Assembly: GCA_019915015.1 (NCBI GenBank)
Contig: JAHBBC010000016.1
Coordinates: forward strand, 1,116,001 to 1,180,000
DNA: 64,000 bases
Source of the DNA: Auriscalpium vulgare
Lineage: Eukaryota > Basidiomycota > Agaricomycetes > Russulales > Auriscalpiaceae
Reading direction: 5' to 3'
The notes beneath the pieces were generated by a model. It ran no database searches. It was not told the origin of the DNA and was given only the letters and a program-made list of their open reading frames with translations. Shown piece by piece: positions 56,625 through 64,000 of this stretch; the stretch's first letter is position 1; each line of letters starts with the position of its first letter. The position numbers were made by a program, and so were the translations under genes.

Positions 56625-59111
56625 ATGCAGTGGATCAACGACTCGACCAACGACTATCGCCTTCCCAGCCCAGACCCCCACCGCTTTCCGCCCTATCTGG
56701 GACCACCTGGCGCCTCCCAGCCCCGCCAGAATCCCGTGTACGTCCTTGGCCTTCTCATGCCATCCCCTTCTGTTCATAGCGCTACCTTTTCGCCATTCTT
56801 CAGCGCTTTTCCGGAGGCCACCACTTGGTCGGCCCCTTCCTTGCCAAGGTACGCTCTCATTGCATCATGGCCGGCAACTGCTCACCTACTTTTCTTGTCG
56901 CTGCCTCATCCAGTCCGCCCGTCAACACATCATACCCTTCCTACCTCCCGTACCGGTTTCAATCGCCTTCGGTATCATCCTATGGAGCGTACGTATGCCA
57001 TCAACGCCCTATCGCTGTCTCTCACCATTCTGCAGCTACCCTGTACTATCTCCCTCCGGCCCCCCGCCCCCGCCTCCCATCCAGCCGGCTAACTCGTACT
57101 CCTCCTTCGACGGCTATCGTAGCGCTGAATCTGCGTACGTATTCATCGCGTCCAGACTCAACACCGCCCTGTGCTGATCCCGACTATTCCTTTGCAGCTC
57201 ATCACAACAGCTCAACAACAACTCATCATTACATGCGCAGCCGACATACAATTCGGCTACTAGTTTTTATCCACCTGCGGCTCCGCCTGCCAATCCGGCT
57301 ACTCGTCCTTCCGCGGCTTCATCTCGCCCTTCTCCGTTGGCTGCGCAGGTTAGCGTTTGATCGTTGTCATTCCCGTCCCCGATGAGCTGACTTTGGAGCA
57401 GAACGCTGAGTCACCGCCGCGTCCCCCGATACAGCAGCAACAGTTTCCGTCGTCCGCAGCAGCATCCTTTTACCAGTACTCGCAATGTTCTGGCAATAAG
57501 AGAGCTCTTTGCGTGCGTTTGGTTCTCCCTTGCTCTTCTGCGTAATTTGACTGTTTCACCCAGATCGGCGTAAATTACTATGCCGACGCGCAGCCGTTGA
57601 GAGGATGTGTCAACGATGCAACTCGCATGAGGGAGTTCCTCGTCTGTGGGTAGACTTTTGGCGTTGCCTGCATCATCGCACTAATGCACGTCAGCAGCAA
57701 ATCTTGGGTACCAATTCCATGAGATTCTCTTACTGTCGGAGGACGATCTCAATCCTAAGAACAAGCCAACGAGAGAAAACATCGTAAGTAACCTTCAGCT
57801 TTCTTCGGGTACGCACTGAACACGATCCTTACAGCTGACGGCCATGGCATGGCTCGTCAAAGATGCTGCCATCAACGACTCTCTCTTCTTCCACTGTGAG
57901 TAATATCCGCAACGTTTGACTTGAGCTCATATTCTGTTTATCTGTCTCCACAGTCTCAGGGCACGGCAAGCAGACTCGCGACTTGGATGGCGATGAAGAA
58001 GATGGCTATGATGAGACGATTTATCCAATGGACCATAAGTTAGCCGGGTCTATCGTAGACGATGTCCGTGTCGACAGTCTTTCCCTTCTCCCTTAAGGCT
58101 GATAGGTCTTGGAACAGACTATCCACGACTACTTGGTCAAGCCCCTCCCGCTGGGCTGTCGTCTGACCTCAATCTTTGATGTGCGCAGTCACTTCATCTT
58201 TCAGACATCACCACCACTGACAACTACGCTCCGCAGTCATGCCACTCTGGCACCGCAATGGGTACGGAAGCCTGATCAATGGATCTCATTGAACGTCGAC
58301 TAACTTCCTTGCCTCTTCACACTACAGACCTCCCTTATGTTGTCAGTCCCCTTGTCCTGCCCTGGTTGATTCAATATGCTCACACGACTTGCACAGTACA
58401 ATGCCAATGGGAAAGTCCAGAAGGTCGGCTTCATCTCATCCAACGCCCGTAGCTTTGGGCACATGTTGCATTGCAAGAGTCTATCTGGCGTCGCGGCTAT
58501 CGGAGGCATGATGGTCGCCGGCACGAACGTCTTTGCGGGCAACAAAGCGCGGAGGACGAAAGCGAACGGGGCAGATTGCGTGAGTTCTGCCGCCTGAGGC
58601 TGAAAGACAGGATGATTGACAATTCGGGTAGATTTCGTTCAGCGCCTGTGCGGACTCCGGCGAGGCGCAGGACGAGTCGAAGAACGGGCAGTACACGGGT
58701 GCCATGAGCTTTGTGAGCGTCTCTGTATGCTTGAAGATCCAGGCCATACTGACCTTCCGTGCGTGTTCGCAGGCCTTCAGAGAGTCTCTCCGTATGTACA
58801 ACCGCTCCTCGCCGCCGCATGATAGTCTTCCTTACATCATTCGATTCTTGTCAGGCGCAAACCCGACGCAGTCATATCTGGAGCTGTTGCAGGACCTTCG
58901 GTAAGCCGCTCAGGCTTTGCTTTCTCGGACGAGCGTCGTGTTTATCGATCGTGTGCAGGAGGCGCCTCTCCAAGGACTACAAACAAGTGCCTCAGCTTTC
59001 TAGCTCACATTCTATGGTGAGGCCTTGCTGATCCACCCTTGGGCGCTCGATTTCCTCTGACGCGTGCATTCGGTATTCTTGCAGGACATGAAGCTTCGGT
59101 TCATCGCGTAG
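56625..59111 (+). CDS. Type I metacaspase (copy 3)
   Basis: Third member of the cluster and the best resolved. Start [20 protein letters not shown]. Pro/Tyr/Ser/Gln-rich prodomain over several exons ([73 protein letters not shown]). Core: [54 protein letters not shown] followed by [20 protein letters not shown] (His 57962-57964), [16 protein letters not shown] and SCHSGTAM (Cys 58240-58242). Then [59 protein letters not shown] and end [14 protein letters not shown]. About 14 exons. Catalytic dyad and acidic calcium-site region [10 protein letters not shown] are intact. More similar to copy 1 than to copy 2 around the active site. Confidence 0.85.
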
Positions 59112-59677
59112 ACGTCACATACCCTGGCCCACTCTATCAACACTTCACGACAATGGACTCTCAACAGCCTCCCTTCGTTTCGATTTCTCTTCGATCTATG
59201 CTTTTTGTGCGTATCATCTATGTACACCTCGTTCTGTGGCTCGTGTCACCACTTTCGATAACTTATTACGCTGAATATTTAACCGCATCTCTCAGTCTAC
59301 TGTAAGTCGTACTTATTGTGTCCTCATATGTATTGCCTAGTTTCTGGCGTCGCCCTTTCCCGTGTTTCGTACTACTAAACATCCATACATTGCGACACCT
59401 GACTCTCATGAACTGTTATGTATTATTTTGGGTATAGCATTTAAATATGAGCTACCCTGGATTATCTGAAGTTGAATGGTGGGCTATCAGGTATGTAGAA
59501 GTATTCGCGCATGGGGTGCGGAGGAAGGAACGGAACAGCGCACGTGGCAATTTCCGACGGCCGCACCGGCAATTGAGCGTGCCGCATTTGTCGCCCACCT
59601 CTTCGTCAGATGTCTGGCGCGTAGTCAAAGACCAGTCTGCGCAGAGTAATGGGATCGTGAACTACCTTTACGTCCAA
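59112..59677. other. intergenic, no gene seen
   Basis: Between metacaspase copy 3 and cyclin C. A plus-strand frame from 59447 (MSYPGLSEVEWW) overlaps the cyclin C leader but has no domain. It should contain the cyclin C promoter. Confidence 0.35.
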
Positions 59678-61100
59678 ATGGCCACCGATTTCTGGGCAAG
59701 TTCCCACTAGTGAGCTATTCTCGCCATCCCCATTGGCTACAACACGCTCGCTAACACACCCAGCAAACGATGGATCCTAGACAGAGCAACGCTCAAGCAG
59801 GCCAGGGTGGATGACCTGCAATACGTCGACTACCCAGAGCAACTAGACTTCCTCAATATCTACTTTGCCAGCTGTGCGCGCCTCACCTCCTTGCCGTCTC
59901 ACGCCTGCTTAACCTCTGCGGCCCAGTGATTTTCAAGCTCGGAAAGCGTCTGCAGCTGCGACAGCGCGTCATCGCCACGGCGACAGTGTTCTTCCGCCGA
60001 TTCTATGTCAAGAACTCGTACTGCGAGACAGACCCGTTCATCGTCATATCGGCCTGCTGCTACGTCGCGGCGAAGGCGGAGGAGTCTCCTGTGCACATCA
60101 AGAACGTCGTCGCCGAGTCTCGCCAGGTCTACAGCCGTGCGTCGCACTGTGCCTTTCGCTACTGCGTCTTCTGACCTGATTCGTTTAGAGGAGGAATACG
60201 GCATCAAGCACTTTCCTACGGACAACTCGAAGCTCGCCGAGATGGAATTCTACCTCGTGGACGACCTAGAATGCGATCTCGTGGTCTTCCATCCGTACAG
60301 GACGCTCATGTCGCTTTGCGGGCGGGAGGCAGTCGCGACGATTGCCGAGGCTGGCGAACTCGGCATCGGCATCGACGACGGGCCGCGGTACTGGGGCACC
60401 GGCGAAGGCAAACTGGAGCTGGAGGAGGGGCCGTTGCAGATGGCTTGGTACGTTGTGGTCGCAGTAGAGTGCAGACGGAGTGCTTATCATCGTCCGCAGG
60501 TTCATCATCAACGACACATACCGCTCCGAGCTCTGCCTCCTCTACCCCCCGCACCTCATCGCCATCGCCGCGATCTACCTCACGCTCATCTTGAACGTCA
60601 CCACGCGCGCCACCCTCCAGAACCAAGCCCAGGCGCAGAGCGCGCCGGCGCCGTCGACGCGCCGCTCCTCGCGCACGAGCAGCGGCACGCAGAAGAAGGC
60701 CCCGCAGGACATCGTCGGCTTCATGGCGGGGCTCAACGTGTCCATGTCGCTCGTCGCGACGATCGCGCAGGAGATCATCGGCCTGTACACGCTGTGGGAG
60801 CGCTACAAGGAGGACGCCGCGGCGGACTCCGGGCGCAGCGCGTTCGGCCGCAGCGCGTCGTCCGCGAGCGCGGGCACGAAGCGCTCCGCGCCGAGCAGGG
60901 ACCCGAGCGTGTTTATGGGCAGCGAGGAGCTGAGCGCGGGGGGCACGCCGGCGCAGCCGGACGACGTCGTCACCCCGCAGTACCTCACGCAGCTGCTCGC
61001 GCGCATGCGCGAGGCGCGGCTGGCAGATCTCGCGCACCCGGCGTCGGGGCGCCCGGTCGCGGTCAACAAGATGCTGGAGAGGACGCAGGCGGCGGGGTGA
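59678..61100 (+). CDS. SSN8: Cyclin C, Mediator kinase-module subunit
   Basis: Partner of Cdk8 in the Mediator kinase module that regulates RNA polymerase II transcription. Start MATDFWASSH, then an intron and YKRWILDRATLKQARVDDL, typical of fungal SSN8. Cyclin box: VIFKLGKRLQLRQRVIATAT, VFFRRFYVKNSYCETDPFIV, ISACCYVAAKAEESPVHIK, then KLAEMEFYLVDDLECDLVVF, HPYRTLMSLC. Second box: FIINDTYRSELCLLYPPHLI, AIAAIYLTLILN and GFMAGLNVSMSLVATIAQEI. A long Ser/Ala-rich insert between LNVTT and QDIVGF and the tail after WERYK are longer than in yeast. Stop 61098-61100. About 380 residues, five exons. Identification rests on overall cyclin C pattern and is firm. Confidence 0.9.
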
Positions 61101-61655
61101 TCGTGATTCTGTGGGTTGGCCGGCGTCTGCACTTTCGCTCGACGACGCGGCGTGTATTCTTTGTTCCAGAAGCTTGTTGCATCAAAGTAAAGACCATTCC
61201 TCCGATCGTTATCCATGGCGGGACCTCCAGCGTGCGTGCGACTGTGGCAACTGCTTTGTCCCAGATATTGCGATTCTAGGATGGCGCTCTGACTCGCGTG
61301 GTAGGAGCTGGGCGCTTGCGTCACGGGCGTAGAGCACGACGGCCGCAAGGCCGCCTTCTCTCTCGTAAACACCGAGCGAGTAGAAAAGGTATAAGTATCA
61401 GTGCGACCGTGCAATGCAGGGTGTCGACAGCACCCGCCTCGTCTCGCACAACGTTTCCGTTTTCTTACCGTCCATTTTCTCTCCAGCTCCAGCTATCTTT
61501 CTCTTTCGTACACATTAGACCAGCATCCCGTCGTCTGAATTGCTTCCCGGCACCCTCTCGCTATCTGCCTCGAAGTCGTAAATCAGGTATGCCCTCGACC
61601 AACTTCTGGACTCTCTTTGACGGGTATACTATTTATTACCAGAGAATCTCGTGCA
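61101..61655. other. intergenic, no gene seen
   Basis: Region between cyclin C and the kinase-like gene. C/T-rich run at about 61440-61520 suggests a 5' leader. An ATG at 61589 begins MPSTNFWTLFDG in another frame and could belong to a leader exon. Confidence 0.35.
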
Positions 61656-64000
61656 ATGCCCGACGACGGCTCTGGCGACAACCGGACTGACGACTCAGAC
61701 GACTTTGAATCTACCGACTTTGACGCCACTGACTCTGAAACCGCCGGCTCTGATTACACCGGCTCTGAATCCACCTACTCTGATTCCACTGGCTTTGGTC
61801 CCCCCGACCTCGTCGACTTCAATCATGAATCTAGCACTGAAGAAAAAGCCTGGGACGCACTCCTCCGACACGCCATGAGAGGGGCTTCGCATTTGGCGAA
61901 GGAAGACAAAGGTGACTATCACAAAGTTCGACGTGCTCCACATGCTGAACGCGCGCGGCGCGCAGCAAACCCGACCATCGACGGCCGACGGCGCCTCGTG
62001 CTGTGCCAATGGCCCCGCAAGGAGGACGGGAAGGCCATGCCACGTGGGGTAGCGCCTGGCAAGGTGGCAGGCAATGGCCTCCCTCTGTGGGGCGCGACGC
62101 TCCTGGACTTCTACATGGTGAATCCTTCCCCGAATATCCCTGGCTACATGGCCATAGCCACTGGGAGCCAGCTCGCCGCGTTCTGCCGCCAGGTAGGGGA
62201 GCTCGAGGCGGCCGAGGACGAGCTCAGGCGAGCAGACAGAGAGCCGAAGCCGATGGTACTCGAGCCTCACGACGTCGGGAAATTGGTGGAGGTGGTGGAG
62301 AGCGAAGTGCACATCGGTATGTGGACACGAGAGGCGGAGAGCAAGGTGAGCGATTTGAGTCAGCAAGAGGCGAAAAAGGTCAGTTATATGCGCATACTTG
62401 TTTCTAAACGTGTCCTTACATTTTTACTTGCTCCAGGCGAAGATGTTCGATCACGAGTCCTACCCCAGCCCCTGGCCCCTGGCTCCCTTCGCATGCGAGA
62501 GCACACCTTTGCTTCAGAAACGCCTTCCTTTCCACTTGCTCCCTAAGAAGCTCGTTGTCCATGACCCCGACGACACGCTCTTTGTGGATATACAGAAGGG
62601 GGATAGCACGGATGACCACGGCTTCGAATTTCGGGACAAGCACAAAAACAAACGACGCAAACGCACTGAGTGTCCTGATCGCAATCGCCCAGGACCTGAC
62701 AAAACACGCATTTACACCTTGAAGCTCTCACCCCAGGGCCTTGCCACCGCACGTGCCGATCGCGCCACGGCAGAGAAGGAGGCCGATGATCCTGATACTG
62801 CTCAGAAGACTATCATGATCTGGAGAGACGGAAAGCCCGAGGGCGATGCTGCAGGCAAGCATGGCGCGTCCAGCGACGTGCGAGCCCCCATCGTCGTTAA
62901 GATTCCACCGCCCCCAAGGGTGGAGAGCGTGCCCGAGGCCCACCTGTATCTCAGCAGGGAGAAGGGCCTAGGCGTGGGCAACCACTCCCATGTCCATATT
63001 GCGGAGTGGGAACTGCCGAGGGCGCTGCTGGTGGCGCCAAGGATCTGCGAGGATTGCGTTGCGGAGGACGGCGAGGAGCAAGTGAAGCAGGAGGAGGCCA
63101 AGATCGCAGCTGCCGCTCGCGGGCCCCAGAGTCAGAGTCGCTCTGAGGGCATGTCCACGGTCATCGAGAAGATGGGCCACATCAAGGTCACCGAGTTGCA
63201 CTATCCCGGGGTCGAGGTCGAGGAGCAGGAAGAGCAAACGGGGAAGGGAAAGGGGAAGGGCCGGGCCAAGGCATCGACGAGCGAACGCGACGCTGGCACG
63301 GAACCCGCGCTCAACCCAAAGGTCGTCGAATATGACCGGGAGGTGCACGAGATCACTACTCGCGTGAAGTGGTACTACGAGGACACCGATCCAGGCTGCA
63401 AGCACCGCGAGCTATCCCAGCGCTCCGTCCCGCCGACAGCGACAGTGCGCGTCGCGGCGAAGCTGTCGTTCTACGGCGACCCGCAGCTGCGCCTAGAAGC
63501 AATCAACTACCAGCGCTTTCCGAAGCATCTGTTCGAGTACTGGAGCGGGTACAACATACTGCCGCCCGAGCGCGATCCTGTCCCGGTTCGACCGGTCGTG
63601 CCTCAGTTCTACGGGTACTATCGCCCGGACTTGGACCATAGCAACAACGCTAGGACGGAGTATTTGAGCCCCATCATGTTGGTGGAGGACGTCGGGAAGC
63701 CGATCGATCCAACGACGCTCAATCGGGATGATAGGTACGTCTCTGAGCTCGTATGCGGCGTTGCGTTAATAACCATGGATCAGACAGGAATGCGCGTCGC
63801 TCCTGTTCAGGCTGCACAAAGCCGGTTTCCTGCACAACTCCGTTTTCGAGCGCAACATCTGCATGCAGTTGGGCGACATACAAGACTTTCCGCTCGCCAA
63901 ACGCGCCTCGGACAGGCGCTTCAGGCTCATTGATTTTGGGCGTGCGTCGTGGACCGACTCTGATGATAGAGAATACTGGGACGACTGGTTGCGCCTGGAG
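61656..64000 (+). CDS. Protein-kinase-like protein of basidiomycete type (cut by right edge)
   Basis: Large protein whose C-terminal part runs off the window. Start MPDDGSGDNRTDDSDD, followed by a low-complexity acidic Ser/Thr region (ATDSETAGSDYTGSESTYSD). An intron (donor gtcagt near 62380) joins AKK to AKMFDHESYPSPWPLAPFAC. A central charged/disordered part holds many Lys/Glu. The kinase-like part begins about VRVAAKLSFYGDPQLRLEAI, with FPKHLFEYWSGYNILPPERD, VPQFYGYYRPDLDHS and LSPIMLVEDVGKPI. A 49-base intron (63735-63783) leads to QECASLLFRLHKAGFLHNSV, FERNICMQ and FRLIDFGRAS. HN-SVFERN occupies the HRD loop and IDFG the metal site, as in basidiomycete-specific kinase-like families. Activity is uncertain. 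Confidence 0.75.

Overview
The window reads as intron-dense nuclear DNA of a filamentous basidiomycete, most likely an Agaricomycete. The grounds are: introns of about 45-65 bases with GTRNGT donors and short branch sites inside almost every gene; gene families typical of that group (basidiomycete-type zinc-cluster regulator, P450s, kinase-like protein, Pro-rich metacaspases); and no bacterial operons. All gene models were spliced by eye, so exon edges are approximate, especially at N termini. No tRNA, rRNA, CRISPR array or intact transposon was recognised.

Layout. 0-12 kb: end of an F-box/LRR-like gene; a Dal5-type MFS transporter (minus); two head-to-head Kre9/Knh1-like GPI-anchored wall proteins; ORC3; a large single-exon LRR/F-box-like protein. 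12-21 kb: a tight housekeeping block of ribosomal protein eS30, trifunctional folate enzyme FOL1, EMC2, signal peptidase SEC11 and the Obg-type GTPase MTG2. 21-36 kb: an ent-kaurene-oxidase-like P450, a bHLH factor, a molybdopterin-binding-domain protein, MCM4 and a large Zn2Cys6 regulator. 36-45 kb: a gene-poor stretch, exopolyphosphatase PPX1 with a divergent unknown gene, a 122-residue unknown protein and a second P450 of the first type. 45.9-59.1 kb: three type I metacaspase genes on the same strand; between the second and third lie an unrelated P450 and a VOC-fold protein. 59.7-64 kb: cyclin C of the Mediator kinase module and a basidiomycete kinase-like protein cut by the right edge.

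How it fits together. The housekeeping genes cover DNA replication licensing (ORC3, MCM4), protein synthesis and secretion (eS30, SEC11, EMC2, MTG2), folate synthesis and transcription (cyclin C). The accessory part is the metacaspase cluster with its P450 and VOC neighbours, plus the two related P450s near 22 and 42 kb. I see no clear previously undescribed multi-gene system. The best candidates for a second look are the metacaspase cluster, the 122-residue unknown protein, and the kinase-like protein with a changed catalytic loop.
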